A stretch of 64,000 bases of DNA from Flavobacteriales bacterium (GCA_016713865.1 JADJOG010000013.1:26133-90132), one strand, 5' to 3'. Shown: positions 42,753 to 53,377, numbered from the stretch's first letter. The notes: a model not told the origin generated them from the letters alone. Translations and numbers: made by a program.

Positions 42753-43297
42753 CCCGTGGCATTAGCAAGCCCATGACCATGGCGTTCGCGCTGAGCGCCC
42801 TGTTATTGGCTTGCGCCACACCACCCGATCCGCTGCAACTCACCGCAGTTGACCAGCTGATCTCCGCCACCGATGCCGCCAGCCTTGCGTTGCGAGAATT
42901 GGACCGGGGTCGCTACGAGCGCGCCGATTCGCTTTTCGCGCATCAGGATTCCGCGTTCAGGGCGCGCTTCGCCGTAAATCTTGCCCCACCCGCCGCTGCA
43001 CCATTGGCCAACCAGTGGATCGCGCTCAGCAACGCCGCCGACATGGGCCGCGATCACGAGCGCGTGCTGGGCGAGCTGCTGGTCGCCGCCGAGCGCCTTC
43101 GCATGCTGCGCAAGGACCTGGCCGATGGCGCCATCGCTCCGAAGGAAGCCGCGACACTCCTCGCGACCGAGCAGAAGCTCCATACCAGCATCATCGACGC
43201 CACGCATGGGGTGATCGACAACTACCGCATCTTGCAACGCGCATGGGACCGCCGCGATACCGTGCTAACCCTGCTCGCCACGAACCACCTGCCATGA
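42749..43297 (+). CDS. Hypothetical lipoprotein
   Basis: A 182-residue protein with a signal ending in ALLLACATPP, a lipobox with Cys near residue 22. The rest is helical (DQLISATDAASLALRELDRG, VLGELLVAAERLRMLRKDLA, LLATEQKLHTSIIDATHGVI) with no recognised domain. Overlaps serS upstream and the TPR gene downstream by four bases each, so it is probably made in step with them. Function unknown. Confidence 0.8.
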   Translation: MTRGISKPMTMAFALSALLLACATPPDPLQLTAVDQLISATDAASLALRELDRGRYERADSLFAHQDSAFRARFAVNLAPPAAAPLANQWIALSNAADMGRDHERVLGELLVAAERLRMLRKDLADGAIAPKEAATLLATEQKLHTSIIDATHGVIDNYRILQRAWDRRDTVLTLLATNHLP

Positions 43298-45157
43298 GGC
43301 CCGCGCTCCTCCTGCTCCTGCTGATCTCAACGGCCACGCCGCTATTCGCGCAGCCAGGTGCCGATGAGCAGCTTGCAGCGCAGTATTTCCAGCAGGGCGA
43401 TTACTCGAAAGCGGTGCTCTACTACGAGCGACTTTACAAGCAGCAGCCCACCGACTATTACTACGAGCAACTGCTCAAGAGCCAACTGGGCGTGCCCGAT
43501 CTTGAGACTGCGCGGAAACTCGTACGCGATCGTATGCGTCGCAACGGCGATGACCCCAAGCTGATGACCGATATGGGCCATGTGCTCGAATTGGCCGGCG
43601 AGAACGATAAAGCGCAGAAGGAATACGAACGCGCCCTCAAAGCCATGCGCGGCGATCAGTCCAGCGTGCGAAGCGTCGCCAATGCGTTCCAAGCCCTCAA
43701 CAAGCTCGATCTCGCACTGGCGGCCTACGAACGCGGCCAGCGCATAAGCAGCGATGGCATGGGATACCTCTTCGAGATCGCGCAGCTGCACGGGCTCAAA
43801 GGCGATACGCCGAAAATGGTATCGGCCTACATGGACCTGCTGGGCGCGAACGAATCCTACTTGCAAGCCGTGCAGAACTCGCTCTCGCGGCAGATCGAAT
43901 TCGAGCTTGCCGATGCGCGCAGCGAAGTGCTCCGCACCGAGCTATTGCGGAGGATCCAACGCGACCCTTCGCGCGCCATCTATGCCGAAATGCTGATCTG
44001 GATGCTGATCCAGCAGAAAGACCTCGTGGCCGCATTCACTCAAGCCAAGGCGCTGGACAAGCGCATGGACGAAGGTGGCGCGCGCGTGATGGAACTGGCG
44101 CGCATCGCCGAGGCCAACCGCGAATACGGAACCGCCTTCAAGTGCTACGATTATGTGATCAACCTGGGCCGCAACGATGCCAATTATTTCCAGGCCCGCA
44201 CCGGCGCCGTGCATGCGCGCTACCTGAGCTTACCGAGCCGGCGCTGGATGCGCCCGATCCGCTGCCCGCCGAATTCGCTGACCTGACCAGCGAATGGCCA
44301 GCGCCATCGCCGACATGGGGATGAACAAATCGACCATGAACCTGGTGCGCGAGCGAGCCCGGCTGAAGGCTTATTTCATGAACCAATCGGCCGAGGCCAT
44401 GGCATTGCTCGAAGAAGGGCTCAACCAGCCTGGCATCGACAACAAGGTGAAGGCGGAACTGAAAATCGAGCTCGGCGACATCCATGTGCTCAGCGGCGAC
44501 ATCTGGGAAGCCTCCTTGCTCTTCAGTCAGGTTGACCTCGACTTCAAGCACGATGCGATCGGCCACGAAGCCCGATTGCGCAATGCGAAAGTGAGCTTCT
44601 ATTCCGGTGATTTCCTCTGGTCGCAAGCACAGCTGCAAGTGCTCAAGCAGAGCACCAGCAAGCTGATCGCGAACGATGCCATGGAACTGAGCCTGCGCAT
44701 CACCGACGCGATCGGCCTCGACAGCAACGACGTGCCCCTCTCCTACTTCGCGCGCGCCGAGCTGCTCCGCGCCCAACGCCTTTACGATCGCGCCCTACTC
44801 ACGCTCGACTCGCTCGTGCAGGAGTTCCCCATGCACAACCTCGGCGACGATGTGCTTTACGAGCGCTACCGCATCGCATACGCCCGCAAACGCTACATCG
44901 AAGCAGCGGGCTTCCTGGAGAAGCTGCTGGAGCTGTGGCCCAACGACATCCTCGTCGACAATGCCCTGCTCGACCTCGGGGTGCTGTACGAGGAGAAGCT
45001 CAAGGACAACGACAAGGCCAAGGAGTTCTATGAGAAGCTCCTCTTCACGCAGACCGGGAGCATCTTCGTGCCAACAGCGCGCGAGCGCTACCGCAAGCTG
45101 CGCGGCGATGCACCGGACGCGCCGGAAGAGAAGAAGCCGCCGACGCAGCACCCATGA
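43294..45157 (+). CDS. Periplasmic tetratricopeptide-repeat protein (two frameshifts)
   Basis: About 620 residues. It begins with a signal peptide (MRPALLLLLLISTATPLFA) and then TPR-type helix pairs from start to end (AAQYFQQGDYSKAVLYYERL, DMGHVLELAGENDKAQKEYE, AAGFLEKLLELWPNDILVDN, LGVLYEEKLKDNDKAKEFYE). TPR proteins scaffold complexes; no partner is evident. The frame shifts near 44225 into a stretch reading ELTEPALDAPDPLPAEFADL and again near 44295 (ASAIADMGMNKSTMNLVRER); both look like single-base deletions. ATGA overlaps at both ends place it inside the serS-ksgA chain. Confidence 0.85.
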
Positions 45158-45462
45158 TCATCTACAATGTCACCGTCAGCATTGATCGCGACGCGCATGA
45201 TGCTTGGCTCGCCTGGATGAAGGAGGAGCACATCCCGCGCGTGATGGCCACGGGCCTTTTCGTGGCCAGCCGCATGCACAAGGTGCTCGCCGATGACGAT
45301 ACCGGCGTGACCTACGCCATCCAGTACACCGCAGCCGATATGGCACAGTACGAGCGATACCGCGACAAGGAGGCGCCGCGCCTGCAAGACGAGGCGCATG
45401 AACGTTTCGGAGGCCGTTTCCATGCCTTCCGCACCTTGCTGGAAGTGGTCCACGACGCATGA
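45154..45462 (+). CDS. DUF4286 family protein
   Basis: A 102-residue cytoplasmic protein (IIYNVTVSIDRDAHDAWLAW, HIPRVMATGLFVASRMHKVL, YAIQYTAADMAQYERYRDKE) matching DUF4286, a ferredoxin-like dimeric fold related to NIPSNAP/ABM-type domains. In Bacteroidota it usually sits next to ksgA, as here. Function unknown. ATGA overlaps at both ends. Confidence 0.9.
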   Translation: MIIYNVTVSIDRDAHDAWLAWMKEEHIPRVMATGLFVASRMHKVLADDDTGVTYAIQYTAADMAQYERYRDKEAPRLQDEAHERFGGRFHAFRTLLEVVHDA

Positions 45463-46225
45463 GCCAGATCCGCGCGAAGAAGTTCCTGGGCCAGCACTTC
45501 CTGAAGGAGGACAGCATCGCGCACGACATCGCCATGGGGCTCACGGGGCCGGTGGCTTGAGCCATGTGATCGAAGTGGGGCCGGGCACGGGCGCCCTCAC
45601 TACGCACCTGCTAGCGCGCAGCGAGTTCAAGCTCACCTGCTTCGAGGTGGATCGCGATTCGGTGCCCTACCTGCGCGAGCATTATCCCGGCATCGATGTG
45701 CGCGAAGCGGATTTCCTGCGCATGGATCCGGATAGCGTGACCGATGGCCTATTCGCCGTGGTGGGCAACTTCCCCTACAACATCAGCACACAGATCGTCT
45801 TCAAGGTGCTCGACCACCGCGACCGGTGCACCGAACTGGTGGGCATGTTCCAGAAAGAAGTGGCCGACCGCATCCGCGCGCCGCACGGCAGCAAGACATA
45901 TGGAATCACCAGCGTGCTCGCACAAGCCTGGTACGATGTGGAGCTGCTCTTCCATGTGGAGCCGGGCAGCTTCATTCCGCCACCGAAAGTGCGCAGCTCC
46001 GTGATCCGCATGAAACGCAACGGCGTAAACGAATTGCCCTGCGACGAAGCGCTCTTGTACCGGGTGGTGAAGACCGCCTTCAACCAGCGCCGTAAGACCT
46101 TGCGCAATGCGTTGAAGGCATTGCCTGAAGCTGAAAGCGGGGTTCCAGAACGATTCGCGGATAAGCGCGCGGAGCAGTTGAGCGTGGAGGAGTTCATCAC
46201 CCTCGCCGCAACATTCCAGCAATAA
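45459..46225 (+). CDS. rsmA: 16S rRNA (A1518/A1519-N6)-dimethyltransferase (one frameshift)
   Basis: KsgA/RsmA, about 255 residues, dimethylating two adjacent adenines in helix 45 of 16S rRNA using SAM. It starts MSQIRAKKFLGQHFLKEDSI and hits a stop after GLTGPVA at about 45560. The rest continues in another frame: HVIEVGPGTGALTTHLL (SAM motif I), FEVDRDSVPYL, VVGNFPYNISTQIVFKVL (catalytic NFPY motif), GSFIPPPKVRSSVIRM and VVKTAFNQRRKTLRNALK. A small indel near 45545-45560 in GGGG/GG runs explains the break. Overlaps DUF4286 (ATGA). Confidence 0.92.
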
Positions 46226-46234
46226 TCATCGGTC

Positions 46235-46242
46235 TATCTTGG
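46235..46242 (+). promoter_or_regulatory. Putative -7 promoter element (TATCTTGG)
   Basis: TATCTTGG, 28 bases before the mgtE ATG at 46271; fits the TAnnTT(C/G)G pattern. Confidence 0.4.
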
Positions 46243-46270
46243 CGGGCCTTTTCAACGCCCCTCGTCCGCC

Positions 46271-47661
46271 ATGGCCTTCGATATCACCCAGCCGCTGCTC
46301 GAACGCATCCGCGAAGGGCTGGAGCATGGCCGTGTGCAGACCATCATCGACGACCTGAAGGAGCTGCACCCGGCCGATATCGCGGAGGTGCTGGACCAGC
46401 TGGGATCGAAGAGGCCACCACGCTCTACGATGCGCTCGATGAGGAGCTCGCCGCCGAGGTGCTGCTCGAATTACCCGAGGACAAGCGCGAGGCCATCCTC
46501 GAGACCTTCACCGGGAAGGAGACGCTGAGGAGGCGATCGACCAGCTCGATAGCGACGATGCCGCCGACGTGATCGCAGACCTGCCGCAGGATGCAGGACG
46601 AGGTGATGGCGAACATCGAGGATGCCGAGCAACGCGAGGAGATCGCCGAGCTGCTCACCTACGATGAGCACAGCGCCGGTGGCCTCATGGCCAAGGAACT
46701 CGTGCGCGTGAATGTGGACGGCAGCATGCGCGATTGCGTGAAGGAGCTGCGCGCGCACGCCGACGAGATCGACAACGTGTACGTGATCTACGTGGTTGAC
46801 CAGCACGACCGTCTCATGGGCACCATCCCCCTGAAGCGGCTGTTAACCACCTCGCTCTTCCAGCCGGTGAAGGATGTTTACGAGCCGGACTTCATCAGCG
46901 TGAAGGCCGACGAGGAAGCTGAAGTAGCGGCGAAGCTGATGGAGAAGTACGACTTGGTGGTGCTGCCCGTGCTCGATGCGCGCGGGCGCTTGCTCGGCCG
47001 TATCACCATCGACGATGTGGTGGATGTGATCCGTGAAGAGGAGACCGAGGACGTGCAGAAGATGGCGGGCATGGAGGCGCTCGAGGACTCGTACATGAGC
47101 AGCACCTGGCTCGAGATCGTGAAGAAGCGCGTGGGCTGGCTCATCATCCTCTTCATCGGCGAGAGCTTCACGGCAACGGCGATGAGCTTCTTCGAGGACC
47201 AGATCGCGAAGGCGGTGGTGCTCGCGCTTTTCGTGCCGCTGATCATCAGCAGCGGCGGCAACACCGGCTCGCAGGCCAGCACGCTCATCATCCGAGCGCT
47301 CGCTTTGGGCGATGTCACCATCCGCGAGTGGTGGAGCGTGGTGAAGCGCGAGTTCAGCGTGGGCCTCATCCTGGGCACCGTGCTCGGCATCATCGGTTTC
47401 CTGCGCGTGGCGGTGTGGAGCCAATTCGTCGATGTCTATGGCGAGCATTGGTTCGAGGTGGGCCTTGCGGTTGGCATCTCGCTGCTCGGCGTCGTGCTCT
47501 GGGGCAACCTCATCGGCTCATTGTTCCCGCTCATCCTGAAACGCTTCGGCCGCGATCCCGCCGTGTCTTCAGCGCCCTTCGTGGCAACGGTGGTTGATGT
47601 CACCGGCCTGCTCATCTACTTCGGCATCGCTTCCGTGCTGCTTGCCGGCATCATGCTCTGA
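46271..47661 (+). CDS. mgtE: Magnesium transporter MgtE (several frameshifts)
   Basis: About 463 residues. Domain order: N domain (LHPADIAEVLDQL; in other frames EEATTLYDALDEELAAEVLL and EAIDQLDSDDAADVIADLP), paired CBS domains (TYDEHSAGGLMAKELVRV ... LMGTIPLKRLL; VLDARGRLLGRITIDDVVDV) and a C-terminal five-helix channel domain (GWLIILFIGESFTATAMSFF, VPLIISSGGNTGSQASTLII, GVVLWGNLIGSLFPLILKRF). The GNTGSQ motif and the last helices are those of the Mg2+ channel; the N and CBS domains gate it by cytoplasmic Mg2+. Frames break near 46405, 46520 and 46590; from 46591 on the frame is clean. Confidence 0.93.
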
Positions 47662-47664
47662 TCC

Positions 47665-48612
47665 ATGCGCATCGCTGTCATCGACTCTGTTCATCCACGC
47701 CTCACCGAACTGCTCACGCGCGCCGGACATGAGCTGGTGATGCTCCATCAGGTGGATGATCACGGCCTCGCGCAGGCACTGGCGGACATGCAGGGCATCG
47801 TGGTGCGCAGCCGCGCGCTGAAGGCCGAGTTGCTTCAGCAGGTGGAAGGATTGCGTTTCATCGGCCGGGTTGGATCCGGCACAGAGAACATTGACACCGA
47901 TTGGTGCCGCAAGCATGCAGTGCGCGTGATCAACAGCCCCGAGCGCAATCGCGATGGCGTGGGCGAGGCCTGCGTGATGATGCTGCTCGCGCTCATGAAA
48001 TCGCTGGTGCGCGCCAACAATCAGGTGCACGCAGGCCTGTGGCTTCGCGAAGAGAACCGCGGCACCGACCTGCGCGGTAAGACCGTGGGCATCATCGGCT
48101 ACGGCAACATGGGCAGCGCCTTCGCCGACAAGCTGCGCGGCTTCGGGGTGAAGGTGCTCGCGCACGACAAGTACCGAAGCGGATTCGAGCGGGCGGGCGT
48201 TACCGAGGCCGGCCTGGAGCGCGTGCTGCGCGAGAGTGATGTGATCAGTTTGCACCTGCCGCTCACGACGGAGACGCATCATTTCGCCGATCGAGATTTC
48301 TTCCTGCGTCTGGGAAGGCCCGTCTGGTTCATCAACAGCTCGCGAGGCGCCGTGGTGCACACGGCCGCGCTGCTCGATGCCATAGATCATGGACGCGTGA
48401 TAGCAGCCGGTCTCGATGTGCTGGAGTTCGAGCGGGCCGACCTCAGCGGACTCGATCCTACCATTGACCCGGCCACGCAACGCCGGCTCTTCGGCCACGA
48501 GCGCGTGCTGCTCACGCCGCACATCGCCGGCGTAACGCACGAAGGCAAACTGAAGATGGCCGAAGTGCTCGCCGATAAGATCATCCACGCCTTTCCCAAT
48601 GGCCAAGGCTGA
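47665..48612 (+). CDS. D-2-hydroxyacid dehydrogenase, 3-phosphoglycerate dehydrogenase-like
   Basis: A 315-residue NAD-dependent D-2-hydroxyacid dehydrogenase without an ACT domain. Motifs: GRVGSGTENIDTDWCRKH, RGKTVGIIGYGNMGSAFADK (NAD site), VISLHLPLTTETHHF, WFINSSRGAVVHTAALLDAI (catalytic Arg), GLDVLEFE (Glu) and LTPHIAGVTHEGKLKMAEVL (catalytic His). Size and motifs suit a short-form phosphoglycerate dehydrogenase (serine synthesis), but related glyoxylate or hydroxypyruvate reductases cannot be excluded. One of few unbroken genes in this part. Overlaps the GDPD gene by 14 bases. Confidence 0.88.
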   Translation: MRIAVIDSVHPRLTELLTRAGHELVMLHQVDDHGLAQALADMQGIVVRSRALKAELLQQVEGLRFIGRVGSGTENIDTDWCRKHAVRVINSPERNRDGVGEACVMMLLALMKSLVRANNQVHAGLWLREENRGTDLRGKTVGIIGYGNMGSAFADKLRGFGVKVLAHDKYRSGFERAGVTEAGLERVLRESDVISLHLPLTTETHHFADRDFFLRLGRPVWFINSSRGAVVHTAALLDAIDHGRVIAAGLDVLEFERADLSGLDPTIDPATQRRLFGHERVLLTPHIAGVTHEGKLKMAEVLADKIIHAFPNGQG

Positions 48613-49505
48613 ACGAATCCTCGGGGCGTTGGTACCGCTCGTCCTCACCGCCTGCATGACAAGCACCACTCGCAACGAAGCTCCCGAAGTGCATGGCCAT
48701 CGCGGCTGTCGCGGATTGCTGCCTGAGAATACGTTGCCAGCTTTCCTGAGGGCCGCTGAACTCGGCGTGGATTGGCTCGAATTGGATGTGGTGATCAGCG
48801 CCGACGACCAAGTGATCGTCTCGCATGAGCCCTGGATGAGTCATGTGATCTGCACGGATGCCGAAGGCAACACCATCGCCGAAGAGAACGAGCGCACCTT
48901 CAACCTGTACCGCATGACGGCAGCCGAGATCCGCGCCTTCGATTGCGGCGGCTTGGAGCATCCGCGCTTCCCGAAGCAGCAGCAGCGCCGAGCATACAAG
49001 CCCACCCTGCGCGAAGTGGTGGAAACGGTAGAGGAAGCCGTGCTCATGAGCGGAGGACAACCCGGCTTCAACATCGGATCAAGAGCGATCCCGCGCTGTA
49101 TGGAACGCATCAGCCCAAGCCGGATGGAATTCGCCCGGCTCGTGCTGGCCACCATCGATTCGCTGGGATCGCTGACCGCTGCATCATCCAGTCCTTCGAC
49201 CCCGCTGCGCTGATGGCCGCGCATGCCATCGCTCCGGACCTCACCTACGCGCTGCTTGTGGAGAACACCGACGGCTGGATGTGAACCTCCAGCGCCTGAC
49301 CTTCACGCCTGCCATCTATAGTCCGCACTTCGCCATGGCCGATGAGGCGCTCCGCGATGAGCTGCGCCAGCACGGCATGCAGCTCGTGGTGTGGACGGTG
49401 AATGAACCAGAGGACATCCGCCGCATGATCGCGCTTGGCGTAGACGGCATCATCAGCGATTACCCGGACCGGGTGATGGACCTGATGGAGCAGGAGGGGC
49501 ACTGA
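48599..49505 (+). CDS. Glycerophosphodiester phosphodiesterase, lipoprotein (several frameshifts)
   Basis: About 300 residues of a GDPD-family protein. The signal ends LVLTACMTS (lipobox Cys near residue 19). The first half has EVHGHRGCRGLLPENTLPAF (catalytic HGHRG and ENT), VDWLELDVVISADDQVIVSH (metal Glu/Asp) and YKPTLREVVETVEEAVLMSG. It then breaks: IKSDPALYGTHQPKPD, ARLVLATIDSLG, IADRCIIQSFDPAALMAAHA, LTYALLVENTDGW and NLQRLTFTPAIYSPH lie in alternating frames (shifts near 49075, 49127, 49170, 49275). The end (VVWTVNEPEDIRRMIALGVD, GIISDYPDRVMDLM) is clean. It hydrolyses glycerophosphodiesters to glycerol-3-phosphate, probably at the outer membrane. Confidence 0.88.
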
Positions 49506-49559
49506 TCGCATCAGGCACGGAACAGCCTCGTTTGGGGCATTCGTCAGTATCGGAAATTA

Positions 49560-49572
49560 ATAGTATTACTAT
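49560..49572. promoter_or_regulatory. Perfect 13-base dyad upstream of TetR gene
   Basis: ATAGTATTACTAT has 6-bp arms around one central base. It lies in the AT-rich 149-base gap before the TetR-type gene, the usual place for an autoregulatory operator. Whether the regulator binds it is untested. Confidence 0.35.
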
Positions 49573-49619
49573 CGCATAGAACATTTTAACGCTCATATCT
49601 GTTGTTACCGGTATCGGAT

Positions 49620-49635
49620 ATGGCATTTTTGCCAT
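49620..49635. promoter_or_regulatory. ATGGCA/TGCCAT dyad before TetR start
   Basis: Arms ATGGCA (49620-49625) and TGCCAT (49630-49635) flank four T's, 20 bases before the ATG. It could be an operator half-site pair or a small leader hairpin. Confidence 0.3.
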
Positions 49636-49654
49636 CATTCTTTGAAGAACACAT

Positions 49655-50341
49655 ATGGATCGATTGCTCCACATGGACGTGCAGGTGCGCGAGCGCGTGT
49701 ACACCAAGGATCCCAGCAGCACCGAGCTGGGCCACCGCATCATCGCGGAAGGCATCCGGCTGATTGACGAGCTGGGCTTCGAACGCTTCACCATGGCCAA
49801 GCTGGCCCACGCGCTGGGCACAGCCGAGGCGAGCGTGTATCGCTACTTCGCCAACAAGCACCGCCTGCTCGTTTACCTGGTGGATTGGTATTGGGCCTGG
49901 CGCGAGATCAAGCTCGCCTTCGACACAGCCAACATCGCCGACAAGCGTGAGCGACTGGAGCGGGGACTGCGCAGCGTGACCAGTCCGATCACCGAGCGGG
50001 GCCAGCATGAGTACGTTGACCTTCAAGCCCTCTACCGCATAGCCACGAACGAGAGCGCCAAGGCATGGTTCACCAAGGATGTGGAGCCGGGCGATAAGGA
50101 TGGGCACTTTGGCAGCTTCGTTCGGCTGAGCCATCGCTTGCGCGACCTGATCCTGGAGGCTAAGCCGGGCCATGCGTACGCGCACGATCTTGCCGCTTTG
50201 GTTCTCGAAGGCACGGGCAGCCTTCGTTTCTTCCACGAGCAGTTGCCGGCACTCTTCGGAAAGCAGGCCAAGGGCAAGGATTCCGTGGCCGATATGCTTC
50301 AGCACCTCGTCTTCGCATCCATCGACAGCAAGCGCAAATGA
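49655..50341 (+). CDS. TetR/AcrR family transcriptional regulator
   Basis: A 228-residue regulator. The N-terminal helix-turn-helix fits the TetR family (IIAEGIRLIDELGFERFTMA, then KLAHALGTAEASVYRYFANK and HRLLVYLVDWYW). The C-terminal ligand-binding/dimerisation half is divergent. A second ATG (residue 7) is also possible. Its stop overlaps the ABC transporter ATG (ATGA), and its upstream gap carries two dyads; together this suggests it controls the secretion operon that follows, and itself. Ligand unknown. Confidence 0.88.
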   Translation: MDRLLHMDVQVRERVYTKDPSSTELGHRIIAEGIRLIDELGFERFTMAKLAHALGTAEASVYRYFANKHRLLVYLVDWYWAWREIKLAFDTANIADKRERLERGLRSVTSPITERGQHEYVDLQALYRIATNESAKAWFTKDVEPGDKDGHFGSFVRLSHRLRDLILEAKPGHAYAHDLAALVLEGTGSLRFFHEQLPALFGKQAKGKDSVADMLQHLVFASIDSKRK

Positions 50342-52005
50342 ATCCGATCACCCCTTGGCAGCGCCTGGCTCGTCTGCTGCGCCTCGACAAGCGCGAGATT
50401 GGCCACATCTACCTCTACGCCTTCGTGGGCGGGGCCATCGGCCTAAGCCTGCCGCTTGGCATCCAGGCCATCATCAACCTGATCAGCGGAGGGCAAGTGG
50501 CCACCAGTTGGGGCGTGCTCATCGCCTTCGTCACCATCGGCGTGGGCTTCACTGGCGTGCTGCAGATCATGCAGATGGCTTTGGCCGAGAACATCCAGCA
50601 GCGCCTTTTCGCGCGAAGCGCATTGGAGTTCGCGTATCGCTTGCCCCGCATCCGCTTCGATGCCGCGCAGGGCCGCTACCTGCCCGAGGTGGTCAACCGC
50701 TTCTTCGACACCACGACCGTGCAGAAGAGCCTCTCGAAGCTCCTGCTCGACATCCCCTTCGCTGCTGCGGATCGTGCTATCATCATCCTGCTCGCACCTA
50801 TCATCCCTGCTTCGTCGCGTCTTCGGCTTGCTGCTCCTCTTGTTGCCGCTGGCGCTTCATCTTCCGTTTCACCGGGCAGCGTGGCCTGGCCACCAGCCTC
50901 GAGGAGAGCGCCTACAAGTACAAGACTGCCTACTGGCTCGAAGAACTCGGTCGCAGTCAGGACACCTTTAAGATGGTCGGTCGCACGAACCTGCCGATCA
51001 TGCGTGCTGATGAGCTCGTGGGCAGCTACGTGCATGCGCGCAAGGCACACTTCAAAGTGCTCGTAGGCCAGTATTCCGCGCTCGTGGTCTTTAAGGTGGT
51101 GATCACGCTGGCGCTGCTGGCCCTAGGTGGCTTGCTGGTGATGAACGAGCAGATGAACCTCGGCCAATTCGTGGCCGCTGGAGATCGTGATATGGTGCTG
51201 CTCAATGCCGTGAGAAGATCATCGTCAGCCTCGACCGCGTGTACGATCTGGTTACGGCTTTGGACAAGATAGGCGCGGTCACCGACATCCCGCTCGAGCG
51301 CAAAGGGGGCCTCACAGTGCTCGCCAGTGATGCAGCACAAGGCCTGGCAGTGGAAGCGAGGGAGGTCAGCTCCGCAGTGAATGGAGCGGCCGCAACGTGC
51401 TCGACGAGATCAACCTGAGCCTGCAGCCCGGAGAGAAGGTGTGCCTGAGCGGCGCCAACGGATCTGGCAAGACCACCTTGCTGCGCATCCTGGGCGGCGG
51501 CATGTCTCCCACAGAGGGCAGCGTGATGCTTGATGGTCATCCCATGAGCAGCCTTGATCTGGAGCATGTGCGCTCGTTGATCGGCGATTGCCTCAGCGAC
51601 GACGACGTGTTCACAGGCACCGTGATGGAGAACATCACCGTGGGCCGCGATTGGGTCACGGAGGACGATGTGGTGGAAGCTTGCCGCGCCACAGGCCTCA
51701 TGGAACAGCTCGCCTTCCTGCCCAATGGCCTGCTTACCCCGCTCGATCCGGAAGGGGCGCGTTTACCACGCAGCCTGGTCAAGCGCATCGTGCAGGCACG
51801 CGCGATCGCTGGCAAGCCTCGCATGATCCTTCTCGAGGATAGCCTGCAGGATTGGGACCCGCGCGAGCGCGAGCAGCTCTTGGGCTGGATCAGCGCGCCC
51901 GAGCGCCCGTGGACCCTCTTGGCGGTTAGCAACGACCCGTGGCTGCAGCAACGCTGCCAACGCGTGCTGCGCCTGCACGACGGCCGCATCACACCGAACG
52001 CCTAG
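50338..52005 (+). CDS. ABC transporter, fused permease-ATPase with atypical ATPase motifs (frameshifted)
   Basis: About 555 residues of an ABC half-transporter related to type I secretion exporters. The membrane domain reads IYLYAFVGGAIGLSLPLGIQ, EFAYRLPRIRFDAAQGRYLP, EVVNRFFDTTTVQKSLSKLL and, after shifts near 50810 and 50860, TGQRGLATSLEESAYKYKTA. More shifts lie near 51190-51212 (EKIIVSLDRVYDLVTALDKI) and 51375. The ATPase has a good Walker A (LSGANGSGKTTLLRIL), but the Q-loop reads SLIGDCLSDDDVF without Gln, the signature is LPRSLVKRIVQARA rather than LSGGQ, Walker B is RMILLEDSLQDWD and the H-loop position reads VSNDPWL. No peptidase domain. It sits with HlyD- and TolC-like genes, indicating a tripartite envelope exporter. 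Confidence 0.82.
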
Positions 52006-52007
52006 CC

Positions 52008-53377
52008 ATGCTCGACCTCAGTCCCCAGAACCCCGTACCCGCGCTGGACCGCAGCCCCTTCGCTTGCTTCCGCGTCATCGGCATAGCCAGTGCCAATCGG
52101 CTCTTCGCGCGTTGGCTCATGGCCGCCTGCGCCGTGGTGCTCATCGGCCTCTTCCTGCCCTGGACGCAGAACATCCGCGCGCGCGGTACCGTCACCAGCC
52201 TCTCGCCCGATCAGCGACCGCAGACCATCCATGCCATCATACCTGGCCGCATCGAGCAATGGTTCGTGCAGGAGGGTCAACCGTAGAGAAGGGGACACCA
52301 TCCTGCGCCTCAGCGAAGTGAAGGCCGAGTATTTCGACCCGATGCTGCTCGATCGCACGCAGGACCAGATCACCGCGAAGGAGCTTACGAGCCGCAGCTA
52401 CGAGGAGAAGGTGCATGCGCTCGATGCGCAGATCGATGCGCTATCGGGCGGAATGCGCATCAAGCTGGAACAGGCGCAGAACAAGATCAAGCAGGCGCGG
52501 CTCAAGCTGCAGAGTGACAGTATCCGCGTGGTGGCCGCGGAAACGGAGATCAAAGTAGCCGATGATCAATATGAGCGGGGCGAGCAGCAATTCAAGGAAG
52601 GGCTCGTGAGCAAGGTGGAGCTCGAGCGCAGGCAGGTGCAGCAGCAGCGCGCCAACGCAACGCTCATCGATGCACGCAACAAGATGCTCGACGCGCGCAA
52701 CGAACTGCTCAATGCCGAGCTCGAGATCAACAGCATCCGGAATGATTACCGCGACAAGCTGAGCAAGGCCGAGAGCGAGAAATACGCGAGCATGAGCCAG
52801 ATGTACACCACCGAGGCCGAGGTGAGCAAGATGCAGGTTGACCTCGCGAACTACACGGTGCGCGCAGGCAACTACTATGTCACCGCGCCGCAGCGCGGCT
52901 ACATCACACGCGCCGTAGTAACCGGCGTGGGCGAAACGGTGAAAGAAGGAGAACCGCTGGTGAGCGTGATGCCAGCAGCGTTCGACCTGGCGGTAGAACT
53001 CTACGTGCGCCCGATGGATATGCCGCTCATCAACAAGGGGCAGAAGGTCCGCTTCATGTTCGATGGCTGCCCAGCACCGTCTCTTCAGCGGCTGGCCGAA
53101 CTCCAGCTACGGCACCTTCGGTGGTCAGGTAGTGGCCATCGACAACTTCATCAGCCCCAACGGCAGGTACCGCATCCTGGTGGCAGCCGACCCCAGCGAT
53201 GACCCCTGGCCCAATGCGCTGCGCGTGGGTGGAGGAGCAGTAGGCTTCGCCCTGATGAACAATGTGCCCATCTGGTACGAGCTGTGGCGGCAGGTAAACG
53301 GGTTCCCGCCGGACCTCTACGCCGAGCCGATGAACACCAACCTCAAGGACTCCGCTGCGAAAGGAGCAAGCAAATGA
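52008..53377 (+). CDS. HlyD-family membrane fusion protein (two or more frameshifts)
   Basis: About 456 residues of the periplasmic adaptor that links the inner-membrane ABC protein to a TolC-like pore. It has one N-terminal membrane segment (LMAACAVVLIGLFLPWTQNI), a barrel/lipoyl half-motif (GTVTSLSPDQRPQTIHAIIP), a long coiled coil (roughly residues 120-260: KLEQAQNKIKQARLKLQSDS, VAAETEIKVADDQYERGEQQ) and the second lipoyl half (YVTAPQRGYITRAVVTGVGE, VKEGEPLVSVMP). Frames break near 52285 (just before EKGDTILRLSEVKAEYFDP) and near 53065-53095 (just before SYGTFGGQVVAIDNFISPNG). Overlaps the TolC gene (ATGA). Confidence 0.87.

Noticed and set aside
45545..45560. Programmed ribosomal frameshifting in rsmA and other genes
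   Set aside because: No slippery sequence with a downstream structure is shared among the breaks, and so many unrelated housekeeping genes are affected that sequencing error is far more likely.
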